Below are positions 1 to 9,400 of a DNA stretch of 64,000 bases, in pieces. Numbering within the stretch: position 1 is the stretch's first letter; each line of letters opens with the position of its first letter. Location: NCBI GenBank assembly GCA_964526965.1, contig CAZGML010000009.1:33825-97824 (forward strand), read 5' to 3'. This DNA is from UBA6265 sp964526965. Lineage in GTDB: Bacteria; Chloroflexota; Chloroflexia; Thermomicrobiales; UBA6265. The translations under genes and the position numbers were made by a program. A model generated the notes under the pieces. That model did no database searches and had not been told where the DNA came from. It saw only the letters and a list, made by a program, of their open reading frames with translations.

Positions 1-240
1 GAATCGGCCAGCCATCTCGAAGGCGACGAGCAGGATGAGTTCGAGGCGAATGCCATGTACGACCTGCTGGAGCACACCATTGTGCCGCTTTATTACAAGC
101 GGGACTCCGATGGCATCCCCCGGGAGTGGATCAAGATAATGAAGGAAGCGATCCGCACCAACGCGCCGGCCTTCAGCGCCCGGCGGATGTTGATCGACTA
201 CGTCGAACAGCTTTACAGCGCTGCCGCTCGCGGAGAATAG
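1..240 (+). CDS. glgP: alpha-glucan (glycogen/maltodextrin) phosphorylase, C-terminal end only
   Basis: Only the last 79 codons are present; the frame is open from base 1 and stops at 238-240, so the gene begins outside the window. The tail has the pattern of the C-terminus of GT35 alpha-glucan phosphorylases of the mycobacterial/Chloroflexi type: a segment giving LLEHTIVPLYYKRDSDGIP, then WIKIMKEAIRTNAPAFSARR and a closing YVEQLY. These enzymes release glucose-1-phosphate from glycogen or maltodextrin in the cytoplasm. The catalytic core and PLP-lysine lie outside the window, so the call rests on the tail alone. A perfect hairpin follows 9 nt after the stop. Confidence 0.8.
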   Translation, partial: ESASHLEGDEQDEFEANAMYDLLEHTIVPLYYKRDSDGIPREWIKIMKEAIRTNAPAFSARRMLIDYVEQLYSAAARGE

Positions 241-248
241 AGGCAAGA

Positions 249-287
249 AATAGCGTCCGGCCGGAGTAAACCCAGCCGGACGCTATT
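249..287. terminator. bidirectional terminator-like hairpin
   Basis: Perfect 13-bp inverted repeat (AATAGCGTCCGGC at 249-261, its complement at 275-287) between the convergent 3' ends of the phosphorylase gene and the minus-strand operon. A/T-rich flanks on both sides fit use in both directions. Confidence 0.75.
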
Positions 288-300
288 GTGTGCAGGAAAA

Positions 301-1680
301 TCAGGTAGAGCCCAACCCGCGCAGTTGCCGCAGTAGCTGTGTCTGCGCTGTGTAATCGGGTCCGCCGGCCTGGTCCGATATGAGATCCTGATAGACCACC
401 AGGTCAAACGCAGAGCGCTCCTGCTCGCTGGCGGATTCCAGCCACGAGGCCAACAATTCTTCGCCGGCCGGCGTGGTGTAGCGGCGGTAGGAGAGCCACC
501 ACCAACCAATGGCGATTCCAATGATGGCGATTGCAATGGCAAACACGCCGATTGCCGACATCGCTTTCACACTTGGCACCGTGGTGAGCGCCGCCAGGAA
601 GCCGGAAATTCCAATGAGAATGAGCATTCGATTTCGATCAGATTGCACGTGCGGTGTCATGGCTCCATTGGCAGCGAGTGATGATTCAATGGAATCCCGC
701 ACCGGTTCTGTAATGGCCCGCATCTCGTACACCGCATCCGTACCGATGACGCCCTTGTCGTCGGCATAGGACCGGAGCGCATCAATAGCCGGGTTGGAGG
801 CGCCAGCGGACAACTGAATTTTGCCACCACTCAGCGGCGTAATCTCATCGCGATGTACGGCTTCCAGGAGCATTGCGGCTGGTATCTCTTCCCTGGCCCT
901 GCCAACGTGCAGGGCCGCCGCTTCCCACGGCGAGAGCGAGTGCTCCGTTGCCTGTACATCTATAGTCCGCCGTGAGAGCCAGAAGGCGAATGCCGGTATC
1001 GCTAAGCCCGCCAATGCCGTCACGATTGCCATCGGGATCGTGGCAGCGTGCAGGGCATCCTGCAGCCGAGTTCGCTCCAGGCGTTCGGGTTCCCCAAATT
1101 GGATGTTGTAGCTGAACTCCAGCAAGCCGACGAAAACCCCGTTTGGCATGTTGCCTTGCGCGAACTGCTCATTCATGACGTCGTGCGTCGCAAGGATATT
1201 CTCTTCCGTCAGGCCGTTGAGGGGGAGGGCGTTTGGGCCGATCCACCAGACTGCCTGCGTCCTGGTGCGATCTTCCGGCACGAGCACGATCAGGATGATC
1301 CCATCGTTCGCGTCCTCACTCGTTTCGACTGCCTCTCCTTCAGCCCACGATTGCGCGATGTTGTCCAACGTCCCTTCATCGAAAGGCGGGCTGGCATCCT
1401 CTCGCAGGTGCTGGCGCACATCGAACGGAAGGTCCATATCATCGAGTGTCAGATCGAAAATGCGGACAGCCAGCGGCACGCCGGAATTGCGAGCCTCGTT
1501 AATCCGCTGATTGATTGCCCGCTCATCGTTTTCATTGAGCAGGTTCTCCGGCCAGGTTTCCAGCATGGGTGCATCGATCTCAATAGGCTTCAGCGTATCG
1601 CCCTCGCGCGCACCGACCGCGGAACTGGCCGGGACCAGAAGCATCAGGATCAGTATTAACCTGGTGAAAATTGCCCGCAT
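301..1680 (-). CDS. membrane protein with TPM-like outer domain and DUF2207-like C-terminal part
   Basis: 459 aa. I start it at the ATG at 1680, which shares one base with the stop of the gene before it (TGATG); the frame is open further upstream but there it lies inside the neighbouring gene. The N-terminus is a signal peptide (residues 1-20). Residues about 20-165 resemble a TPM (YgcG-like) domain, with the DDGIILIVLVPE strand. A membrane helix follows near 185-205, then a soluble segment with WEAAALHVGRAREEIPAAML, as in DUF2207 membrane proteins, and two close helices near 355-395. It is the last gene of a three-gene operon with two GT-C glycosyltransferases, so a role in envelope glycan handling is likely but unproven. 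No catalytic residues are evident. Confidence 0.6.
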   Translation of the reverse strand: MRAIFTRLILILMLLVPASSAVGAREGDTLKPIEIDAPMLETWPENLLNENDERAINQRINEARNSGVPLAVRIFDLTLDDMDLPFDVRQHLREDASPPFDEGTLDNIAQSWAEGEAVETSEDANDGIILIVLVPEDRTRTQAVWWIGPNALPLNGLTEENILATHDVMNEQFAQGNMPNGVFVGLLEFSYNIQFGEPERLERTRLQDALHAATIPMAIVTALAGLAIPAFAFWLSRRTIDVQATEHSLSPWEAAALHVGRAREEIPAAMLLEAVHRDEITPLSGGKIQLSAGASNPAIDALRSYADDKGVIGTDAVYEMRAITEPVRDSIESSLAANGAMTPHVQSDRNRMLILIGISGFLAALTTVPSVKAMSAIGVFAIAIAIIGIAIGWWWLSYRRYTTPAGEELLASWLESASEQERSAFDLVVYQDLISDQAGGPDYTAQTQLLRQLRGLGST

Positions 1681-3740
1681 CAGGTGGCCACCTCTGCCGA
1701 AACCGATGAATCCGCAACCTGGCTGCGGCTCGCGAATATGCGCGCTAGCGCGCTCCAGGCAGTGCCCACCGATACCGAAATGCATGCGGACACAAGCATC
1801 ACAACAGGTAGGTGGTACCGATAGAAATCCGCCCGCATTCCAATCGCGAGCAACGCCAGCTCGCCCACGATGAGGCAGGCCACCAGCGCCTGCGGGGTCC
1901 ACAGACCGCGCTTTGCGACGATCCAAAGGAGGATCACCCCGCCAGCCGCGGCAAATATGAGGTCGACGCCGACAGCGGTGCGATCAATCCCGATCCAGTC
2001 ATATACGTACTGGATCGCCTTTTGGGAGGTGGAATTCGTGTAGGTAAGTTTGGAGCCAAAGCGCGAAAGGGCATCGAGAGGCCCTGAGGTCTGCACACCC
2101 GGCCAGGCTTCGGTTTGGGCTTCCATTTCACCGGCCCGGAACGAAAAGAGTCGCCACGTGCGTTCGATAGGGTTGACCCAGGTCCAGGGATAAATGGCCA
2201 CAAATGCAGCGAACGCAATGAAGGGCTGGGCGATCAGCATCCAACCCGCTCGCTTGCCATTTTCTGATCGGTCGAGCCAGAGCCGAATCAGCCCATATAC
2301 CACTAATGGCGGTGCAAGGAGCAGTGGCGTGAGCTTCGTTGAGCCACCGAGTCCTAGCATGAGCCCCAGGGCAATGGCTCTGGGCCACGTGGGTTTGGCA
2401 GCAAATTGCCAGGCTGCGATGAGTGCCAGAAGAAGGAGTAGAGCGAACGTGGCGTCGCTGAGAGCCTGCGTGCTGAGGACGATGTGGAGCGGGTGCCAGG
2501 CAAGGAAGACGGCGGCAGCGAGCCCTCCGATGCGATTGGTGAGGAGCCTCCCCAGTACATATGCCGCACCGGTTGAGAGCGCACCAATGAAGGCGTTGGT
2601 ATTCCTTGCTGCCGTTATGGCGTCATCGGTCGGATACCCACCGGTTGCCCGGTACCAGTCCTGACCGTATTGATAATCCCAGGTTCCGGTGGCTCGAACA
2701 TCTTCGCCCTGCAGCGACATACCGATGCCGATGACAATGCTGCCGAGCGGCGGCTGCCCCACGGTGACAGCGTAATCCTGCCAGGTGGGACCGAATGGGT
2801 CCGCCAGGTCCACAGCGTAATGGGCACGGCTTATCCATCTCGTTTCGTCGCGATCGAAGGAGGTCTCCTCAACCTGGCCCATATTGATGCCGAATGACAC
2901 CGCAAACACGGCCGAGACAATGATGATATCCGGGATCAGCCTGCGCCAGCGGACAGGTTCTTCATCCCTGTCGCGAGTGACGGTCAGACACCAGATTGCC
3001 AGTGATACCAACAGGCCAACGGTGCTCCACAGCGCGATGAGACTGTTCGTCCAGACGCTGAGTGCAAAGAGCCCTGCAGAGAATGCAAGCGTGATGGCGA
3101 TAATGCGCCATCGACGTGTATCGCCTGGATTGCAATCTCGCCACATCGAGACGATTCCGGCAGCCATGAGCACCGGCGCAACAACGGCGAGAGACGACTT
3201 GACGACACTCGCAACTCCGGTAATCTCCCGTACTGGTGGGGGAATATAGAGGCTGGTGTACCGCGTGAAGCGCATCAGGTAGACGTTGGCCTCGAACAAC
3301 TGCCCGTTATCCAGCAGCGGCTGCACATGTTTGTCGATGTACTCAGTGATCGTCTCGTCGCTCAAACCGGTGGTATCGAAGGCGGATTCCCCGGCCGAGT
3401 AAACAACCGTGCTCTGTTCCGGATGCTCCGCAACCCAATGGATAAGGAAGACGATTCCGTCGTCAGCGCCCGGTGACGTTTCAACATCGTAATCGGCGCG
3501 GTATTGATCGGCGTATCCTGTGGCCGAATCCGCGGAGATAGTGTCGCCTTGTTGCACCACAAACGTTATCGGCACACCTGCGCGTTGGGCAAGGTTCGCA
3601 TCGCGCTGAAGCGTATTGCGCTGGCCCTCTGTGAAGAGCGATTCGTCCGCCAGCATCGTTGGGTGACTTCCCTGTGCGACGGTCGATCCCAAAATCAGCG
3701 CCAGGCACAACGATATGGCAATAGTGATGGATTGCCTCAT
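1680..3740 (-). CDS. TPM-like domain fused to a GT-C (GT39/ArnT-like) glycosyltransferase
   Basis: 686 aa. Signal peptide at residues 1-22, then a TPM-like domain to about 167 with the strand DDGIVFLIHW. Several membrane helices follow. From about 280 a second module begins that matches the downstream neighbour: FDRDETRWISRA (the acidic DE of GT-C enzymes in the first outer loop), then LADPFGPTW and GQPPLGS, and about ten hydrophobic helices. GT-C enzymes of this kind transfer sugars from polyprenyl-phosphate carriers to proteins or lipids at the outer face of the membrane. The start overlaps the end of the upstream gene by 4 nt (ATGA). Putting a TPM-like domain in front of a GT-C catalytic unit in one chain is unusual. 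Confidence 0.7.
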   Translation of the reverse strand: MRQSITIAISLCLALILGSTVAQGSHPTMLADESLFTEGQRNTLQRDANLAQRAGVPITFVVQQGDTISADSATGYADQYRADYDVETSPGADDGIVFLIHWVAEHPEQSTVVYSAGESAFDTTGLSDETITEYIDKHVQPLLDNGQLFEANVYLMRFTRYTSLYIPPPVREITGVASVVKSSLAVVAPVLMAAGIVSMWRDCNPGDTRRWRIIAITLAFSAGLFALSVWTNSLIALWSTVGLLVSLAIWCLTVTRDRDEEPVRWRRLIPDIIIVSAVFAVSFGINMGQVEETSFDRDETRWISRAHYAVDLADPFGPTWQDYAVTVGQPPLGSIVIGIGMSLQGEDVRATGTWDYQYGQDWYRATGGYPTDDAITAARNTNAFIGALSTGAAYVLGRLLTNRIGGLAAAVFLAWHPLHIVLSTQALSDATFALLLLLALIAAWQFAAKPTWPRAIALGLMLGLGGSTKLTPLLLAPPLVVYGLIRLWLDRSENGKRAGWMLIAQPFIAFAAFVAIYPWTWVNPIERTWRLFSFRAGEMEAQTEAWPGVQTSGPLDALSRFGSKLTYTNSTSQKAIQYVYDWIGIDRTAVGVDLIFAAAGGVILLWIVAKRGLWTPQALVACLIVGELALLAIGMRADFYRYHLPVVMLVSACISVSVGTAWSALARIFASRSQVADSSVSAEVAT

Positions 3741-5113
3741 TGTGTCGACGCCTCCTGTGGTTGCAGGTCAACCTGCTTTGGTTTCGGGAGGAACTGGGCA
3801 GCGATGTAGCCAACGGTCACGCCGGCTGCCACGAACTCGCCGAGCATTATCGGCAGATAGTAGCGTTCGAACACGACTCGCAGGTTGAGAATAATCGTTA
3901 CAAACTGGAAGACGATGAGGGCAGCGATCATCAGCTCTGCACTGCGAATTCCTTTGCGGATACCCACGTACGTCAGCAGGGCGATACCGGCGAGCGCAAG
4001 CCAGAGGTCGGCGCTGCTCAGGAGGCTCGCCAGGCGATCTAGCTGGATCCACTCGAAGATTTGCCTGGTCGAGCTCCAGGTGTTGCCAAGCGTATCCCAC
4101 GTCATCTGCAGGCTTTGCAGCGGCGAATCCGTTTGGAACTGCGGATTGAGGTTGTATTGGTTTTCCATTTCCATCCGGCGGAAGTCGAGCATATAGAGTG
4201 TGCGTCGAATCGGATCTGGCCAGAGGTACGGATAGGTGAGAACAAACGTCGCCAGGGAAACAAACGGCGTGCTGATGAGCATCCAACTCATATCCGTAAA
4301 TGCAGGAAGTCTCCAGAAGGAGGCGCTCTGCAACTCCCGGTTCTGCAACCGGAACCTCCAACCACGTAGCAACAGGAACGCTCCCACCGCGGCCAGTGGC
4401 ACGCTTAACGCAAGCGGCGTGAACTTGTTACCCCCACCGATTCCGATGAGTACGCCAATAGCGATTGCCAACCACCAGCGTGGGTTGCGCATGAATTTAA
4501 TCGTGCACAAGTACAACAGCGCCAACGTAAGCGTAAGAGTTGTATCTGCCAGGGCGATCCGGTTGTACCAGATCTCCAACGGGTTCGCGAGAAGCATCGC
4601 CGCTGCTGCGATACCGCCGACCGGATTGGATAAATGCCTCACCACGACATAAATGAGGGCCGCGCTGACACCCCCGAGGAATGCATTCCAACGTCGACCC
4701 GCCATCAGGTCATCGTCATCCGGATAGGTGCCGTATCGAACATTCCACTCGTTGGAGCGGCGGAAATCGTATGCCGGATTTGTCTCCAGGTCGCGGCCTT
4801 GCAGTACCAGGCCAAGTCCGATCGAGTAGGAGCCGATAGGCGGCTGTCCGCGAGAGAGGTATTGATGGTTCCAGGTAGGCCCGAATGGATCGGCGAGGTC
4901 CTCGAAATACCCGGCACGATTAATCCAGCGACTTTCGTCCGCATGGTATGCCTGGTCCTCAACTCCACTCAAATAAAAGCCGAAGCCGACCAGGAAGATG
5001 AGAAATGCGAGGATGAGATCCATTCGTCGACGTCGGCGCCGCTGGGGAAGGGCTTCCTGCACCCAACCGCTCTGTTCCGCTGGTGGATCGCTTTGGAGGC
5101 TGGGTACGGTCAC
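3737..5113 (-). CDS. GT-C family glycosyltransferase (dolichyl/polyprenyl-phosphate sugar transferase type)
   Basis: 458 aa, first gene of the minus-strand operon. A short basic cytoplasmic N-terminus (RRRRRR) is followed by a membrane helix at about 31-50 and then YHADESRWINRA, carrying the acidic pair expected in the first extracytoplasmic loop of GT39/GT83-like enzymes. The stretch LADPFGPTW...GQPPIGS is shared with the second gene, so the two are paralogues. About ten membrane helices are predicted by eye. Acceptor and donor cannot be told from sequence. The divergent 141-nt gap to the carboxylase gene must hold both promoters; I see no clear consensus boxes there. Confidence 0.75.
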   Translation of the reverse strand: MTVPSLQSDPPAEQSGWVQEALPQRRRRRRMDLILAFLIFLVGFGFYLSGVEDQAYHADESRWINRAGYFEDLADPFGPTWNHQYLSRGQPPIGSYSIGLGLVLQGRDLETNPAYDFRRSNEWNVRYGTYPDDDDLMAGRRWNAFLGGVSAALIYVVVRHLSNPVGGIAAAAMLLANPLEIWYNRIALADTTLTLTLALLYLCTIKFMRNPRWWLAIAIGVLIGIGGGNKFTPLALSVPLAAVGAFLLLRGWRFRLQNRELQSASFWRLPAFTDMSWMLISTPFVSLATFVLTYPYLWPDPIRRTLYMLDFRRMEMENQYNLNPQFQTDSPLQSLQMTWDTLGNTWSSTRQIFEWIQLDRLASLLSSADLWLALAGIALLTYVGIRKGIRSAELMIAALIVFQFVTIILNLRVVFERYYLPIMLGEFVAAGVTVGYIAAQFLPKPKQVDLQPQEASTQ

Positions 5114-5254
5114 CGATACTCCCGTTAGAATCGTCTCTTCGGAGTCTTGAGAAATGCTAACCTAGACGCAGCATTTCCCACCACGCGAACTAATGATACC
5201 CGCGGATTGGTGGACGGTGCCCTACGGGGCAGGACAGTCAGGTTGATCATTCGC

Positions 5255-7021
5255 ATGAATCGAGAAGTTGGCCGGTTACTTGTTGCGAATCGGGGCGAAA
5301 TCGCCCTGCGTGTGATGCGTACAGCCCATGAAATGGGGATCGAAACCATTGCCATATACGGCGATGGTGAGGAGCACGACCGCCATGTTAAATACGCCTC
5401 TGAAGCATGGCGCATTGGCGAGGGTGATGGCTTGCCTTACCTGCGTATCCCCCAGATTGTTGAGATAGCCCGGCGCGCCAATGCCGATGCGATTCATCCT
5501 GGATACGGATTCCTTTCTGAAAACCCGGCTTTCGTCAGGGCTGTGCAGGAGGCGGATCTCATCTTCATAGGCCCGACTGCTGAATCCATGGAGCAGTTAG
5601 GCGACAAGATCTCAGCACGCAAGGTTGCAGAGAAGGCTGGTGTGTTGCCGGTTCCGGGTATTCCCGATGCAGTTCCCTCGATCGAGGAGGCCAGCCGCAT
5701 CGCTGACGATATCGGGTACCCCGTCGCCGTGAAGGCAAGCGCAGGGGGTGGCGGACGTGGCTTTCGCGTCGCGCATGCTGCAGATGAATTGGAAGCAGCG
5801 TTCGAGGGTGCACGCGGGGAAGCTGAACGCTACTTCGGCAATCCGGATGTCTTCATAGAGCGCTACGTCTCTAACCCTCGGCACGTGGAAGTACAGGTGT
5901 TTGTCGATGCAGAAGGGCGTATCATCGCATTCCCGGAGCGCGAGTGTTCCATCCAGCGTCGACACCAGAAACTGGTCGAAGAGACGCCATCAACGGCTGT
6001 TACACCTGAGCTTCGTCGAAAGCTGCAGAATGCGTCCATTCAGTTGGCCAGGGCAGCCAACTACAAAAATGTTGGCACCATTGAATATTTGTTAGACGAG
6101 GACGGCTCATTCTATTTTATGGAGGTCAACGCCCGAATCCAGGTGGAGCACACGGTCACGGAGATGGTGACCGGCTACGATATCGTTGCCGAACAACTCC
6201 GCGCCGCCAACGGTCTCCCGAGCAGCTTCGAAAATGAACGCCTGGATCCGGTTGGCTGGAGCATCGAGTGTCGCATCAATGCTGAGGATCCCGCCGATGA
6301 TTTCCGTCCATATCCAAATACGTTGACACGGGTGGATCCGCCAATCGGCTTTGGTGTGCGTGTTGATAGCTCACTGCAATCTGGCGACACGATTTCCGGC
6401 ATGTACGATTCGCTCATATCCAAGGTGATCACCTGGGGACGTACTCGCGACGAAGCGATTAGCCATATGACACGAAGCCTGGATGACTACAAGATCGAAG
6501 GCGCTCCCAGCACGATTCCATTCCACAAACAAGTCCTGAAAACGGACGATTTTATCGCTGGCAGAACATATACGTCGTTCCTGGAGAAGCACCAGGAGGA
6601 AATCGTTGCCGCGCTTAGCCCTTCCGCCGAAAGCAGCGAGAGTGCCAACGGCGAGCCGGATAGCCCAATGCCGCTACTGATTGAGGTGGATGGGCATCGA
6701 TTCGACGTGAAGGTCTACGGCGCTGTTGCTCCCGTCCAGGAGAACAAAAAGGCGAGGAAGAAGCGAGGCCGTAAAGCCGGTGCCTCCAATGCGGAGAGCG
6801 ATGACAGCGAGATTCGCAGTCCGGGCCAGGGCACGGTGCTGCGGGTCGAAGTCGATGCCGGGCAGGCTGTTTCCAGCGGCGATGTGATATGCGTCGTCGA
6901 ATCCATGAAAATGGAAAACGAGATCGTCGCCCGCCGTGATGGCACCATTGCGTCTGTCGAAGTGGTTGCCGGCCAGTCAGTTGGTCGTGGCGAGGTACTG
7001 GCGAAGATCGATTTATCATGA
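5255..7021 (+). CDS. biotin carboxylase / biotin carboxyl carrier fusion (acyl-CoA carboxylase alpha chain)
   Basis: 588 aa from ATG 5255 (a TTG at 5243 is a possible alternative). Residues 1-450 are a biotin carboxylase: VANRGEIALRVMRTA at the N-terminus, IHPGYGFLSENPAF, the ATP-grasp glycine loop SAGGGGRGFRVA and EVNARIQVEHTVTE. A low-complexity basic linker (KKARKKRGRKAG) precedes a carrier domain with ESMKMENE; the biotinylated lysine is residue 552. It uses ATP and bicarbonate to carboxylate its own biotin for transfer to acetyl-, propionyl- or a related acyl-CoA. No carboxyltransferase subunit is in the window, so the substrate is open. The stop overlaps the start of rsmH by 4 nt, tying it to the cell-wall cluster. 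Confidence 0.88.
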   Translation: MNREVGRLLVANRGEIALRVMRTAHEMGIETIAIYGDGEEHDRHVKYASEAWRIGEGDGLPYLRIPQIVEIARRANADAIHPGYGFLSENPAFVRAVQEADLIFIGPTAESMEQLGDKISARKVAEKAGVLPVPGIPDAVPSIEEASRIADDIGYPVAVKASAGGGGRGFRVAHAADELEAAFEGARGEAERYFGNPDVFIERYVSNPRHVEVQVFVDAEGRIIAFPERECSIQRRHQKLVEETPSTAVTPELRRKLQNASIQLARAANYKNVGTIEYLLDEDGSFYFMEVNARIQVEHTVTEMVTGYDIVAEQLRAANGLPSSFENERLDPVGWSIECRINAEDPADDFRPYPNTLTRVDPPIGFGVRVDSSLQSGDTISGMYDSLISKVITWGRTRDEAISHMTRSLDDYKIEGAPSTIPFHKQVLKTDDFIAGRTYTSFLEKHQEEIVAALSPSAESSESANGEPDSPMPLLIEVDGHRFDVKVYGAVAPVQENKKARKKRGRKAGASNAESDDSEIRSPGQGTVLRVEVDAGQAVSSGDVICVVESMKMENEIVARRDGTIASVEVVAGQSVGRGEVLAKIDLS

Positions 7022-7953
7022 ACCAGGGTCACGTCACCGTACTGCTTAATGAAGCCATAGATTCCCTCCAGCCGCAGGCCGGGGGTATCTATATCGATGG
7101 CACCTTTGGCGGCGGCGGCCATAGCCGCGAGTTGCTGGAGCGCGTGAATGGCGACGTCACGCTGTACGCGATTGATGCGGATCCCGATGCCATCGCCCGC
7201 GCCGAAGAACTGCAATCGACTCAGATAGGGCGTGGGGTCATTCCCGTTCACGATAATTTCCGTAACCTGGCCGATATCTCTTGTGACCTCGATATTGATG
7301 GAGTCGACGGGTTGCTGCTGGACCTGGGGTTGTCGTCGTTCCAGTTAGACCAGGCAGAGCGCGGCTTTGCGTTCCGCTTCGACGGCCCGCTGGACATGCG
7401 GTTCGACAACACCACAGGTATCTCCGCCGCCGAACTGGTGAACACCGCCCCTGCGGAGGAGTTGGCCGATATTTTCTGGCGCTTTGGGGAAGAGAAACAA
7501 AGTCGGCGCATAGCGCGTACAATTGTGAATCGACGAACGGACGCACCTTTTGAGTCCACGGCCGATTTGGCAGCAGTGATCGAGAAGGCGGTGGGAGGTC
7601 GACGCGGTCGGGCAATCCACCCAGCTACGAGATCGTTCCAGGCATTGCGCATCGCCGTGAACGAGGAGCTGACTGCGCTCGAGGAAGTGCTTTCGGCGGC
7701 AGTCGATCTGTTGAACCCGGGCGGACGGCTGGTAGTAATCAGCTTTCACTCTCTGGAAGACCGCATTGTGAAACGATTTATGGCGCGGGAGAGCACAGAT
7801 TGCATTTGTCCGCCGGACGTGCCCGTCTGTGTGTGTCATCATTCTGCAGTGCTGAAGCGCATCGGCAAGCCGATAAAGCCCACAGCAGATGAACAAGCCA
7901 TCAATACCCGGAGTCGATCCGCGATAATGCGTGTGGCTGAACGCCTCGCGTGA
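7018..7953 (+). CDS. rsmH: 16S rRNA (cytosine-1402-N4)-methyltransferase RsmH (MraW)
   Basis: 311 aa, the usual length. The SAM-binding region YIDGTFGGGGHSRELL is near residue 22-37, followed by the DLGLSSFQLD segment and the C-terminal family signature SFHSLEDRIVKRF. It methylates C1402 of 16S rRNA in the decoding centre. It opens the division/cell-wall cluster as in most bacteria, but its usual upstream partner mraZ is missing; a carboxylase gene overlapping by 4 nt takes that place. A C-x-C-rich stretch (CICPPDVPVCVCHH) near the end is typical of the family. Confidence 0.95.
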   Translation: MNQGHVTVLLNEAIDSLQPQAGGIYIDGTFGGGGHSRELLERVNGDVTLYAIDADPDAIARAEELQSTQIGRGVIPVHDNFRNLADISCDLDIDGVDGLLLDLGLSSFQLDQAERGFAFRFDGPLDMRFDNTTGISAAELVNTAPAEELADIFWRFGEEKQSRRIARTIVNRRTDAPFESTADLAAVIEKAVGGRRGRAIHPATRSFQALRIAVNEELTALEEVLSAAVDLLNPGGRLVVISFHSLEDRIVKRFMARESTDCICPPDVPVCVCHHSAVLKRIGKPIKPTADEQAINTRSRSAIMRVAERLA

Positions 7954-7975
7954 TCGACGCACGCTGAGGAGCGTG

Positions 7976-9400
7976 ATGAAACGCTATACCCTGAATCAGG
8001 TCCTGGAGGGAACTGGCGGCGAACTGAGCCGACCGGTACCGGACCGTGAAATCGAATTGGAGCTCGAACGCGATTCCCGCCGTATGCCACGCAAGAGTGG
8101 TCTCTACATTGCCCTTTCCGGCGTTCAACACGATGGCCACGAGTTCGTGCAATCTGCAATCGATAACGGAGCGGTGGCTGCCATTGTTTCACGAGAATGG
8201 GCGCAATCGCATCCGGAGATCGATATCCCGTTGATCATGGTGGACGATCCCGGCAAGGCCCTGCAGCGCTGGGCCGCTTGGCAACGTCGCCGCCTCAAGG
8301 CGAAGGTCATCGGTATTACCGGAAGCATCGGCAAAACGAGCGCAAAGGAATCGATTGCCGCAGTACTCGGGCAGCGATTCAAGGTGTTCCGCAGTCCCGG
8401 CAACTTCAATAACGAGGTCGGACTGCCACTCAGCTTGCTCGATTGTCCGGAAGACGCCGAGATCATCGTGCTCGAGATGGGTGGTGCGTATGCGTTCGGT
8501 GAACTTACCCTTCTGGCGGAGATTGCCAGGCCCGATATCGGCGTGGTGACGAACATCCACCCCGTGCACCTGGAGCGGATGGGCTCCATCGAGAACATCG
8601 CCAAGACAAAAACCGAGCTCGTAGAGGCGATTCCTGAGGACGGGTTTGTTGTGCTGAATCACGATGACGATCGGGTTCGCGCCATGCGAGGAGCTTCCCG
8701 CGCTGCTGTCATCACCTATGGAATCGATGGCCCTGCCGATGTGTACGCGCATGACGTACAGTCCCAAGGGCTCAAGGGTGTCACGTTCTGGGTTCGAATC
8801 AACGGCAAGGAGCGCTACCTCACGGTGCCGTTTATCGGCAGCCCGGGGATTTACATCGCTATCGTGGCGCTTGCGGTCGGTCATGGCCTCGGTATGGATG
8901 TGGCTGAAATGCAGGAGGGTCTGCAGGACGAGAAAACCCAGGTGCGACTCCTGCTGGTAGAGGGACCGAATGGCAGCAAGCTGATCGATGACACGTACAA
9001 CGCCAGCACCCCTTCTGTGATTGCTGCGCTGAATCTGTTGAAGGAGCTTCCAGCCAAAAGGCGCATTGCCGTGCTTGGTGAGATGCGCGAACTGGGTGAG
9101 GAAGCCGAGGGCGCGCATCGCATTATTGGCGGGCGCGCTGGCGAGATGGTCGACACCCTGGTGACGTTCGGGGAACTCACCGACATTACGATTGAGGCGG
9201 CGCAGGAAAGTGCAGCGTCGTTGGGCCGTTCGATTACGGTCGTGCGGTTTGGTTCACACCAGCGCGAGGAGATCACGTCGTTGCTTCAGAACGAGCTCCG
9301 TGAAGGCGATATGGTGCTGTTGAAGGGCGCGCGCGGCCTCCAAATGGAGACGATCGTGCAAGCGCTTCGTAGCGAAATCAGTGGAGGACATACAGGATGA
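7976..9400 (+). CDS. murF: UDP-N-acetylmuramoyl-tripeptide--D-alanyl-D-alanine ligase MurF
   Basis: 474 aa from ATG 7976, chosen because TGAGGAG lies 4 nt upstream; an open frame upstream lacks a site. The Mur-ligase P-loop GITGSIGKTSAKE is near residue 112, followed by the MurF-type NFNNEVGLPLSLL and the central VLEMGG. The C-terminal domain has IDDTYNASTPS and VLGEMRELGEE, both MurF signatures. It adds D-Ala-D-Ala to the UDP-muramyl tripeptide in the cytoplasm. A MurE homologue is not in this cluster, so MurE must be encoded elsewhere. The stop overlaps mraY. Confidence 0.94.
   Translation: MKRYTLNQVLEGTGGELSRPVPDREIELELERDSRRMPRKSGLYIALSGVQHDGHEFVQSAIDNGAVAAIVSREWAQSHPEIDIPLIMVDDPGKALQRWAAWQRRRLKAKVIGITGSIGKTSAKESIAAVLGQRFKVFRSPGNFNNEVGLPLSLLDCPEDAEIIVLEMGGAYAFGELTLLAEIARPDIGVVTNIHPVHLERMGSIENIAKTKTELVEAIPEDGFVVLNHDDDRVRAMRGASRAAVITYGIDGPADVYAHDVQSQGLKGVTFWVRINGKERYLTVPFIGSPGIYIAIVALAVGHGLGMDVAEMQEGLQDEKTQVRLLLVEGPNGSKLIDDTYNASTPSVIAALNLLKELPAKRRIAVLGEMRELGEEAEGAHRIIGGRAGEMVDTLVTFGELTDITIEAAQESAASLGRSITVVRFGSHQREEITSLLQNELREGDMVLLKGARGLQMETIVQALRSEISGGHTG

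Noticed and set aside
1048..1659. Plus-strand frame of 203 codons opposite the TPM-like membrane protein
   Set aside because: It lies fully antisense to a gene with a signal peptide, membrane helices and operon overlap, and has no recognisable domain or ribosome site.
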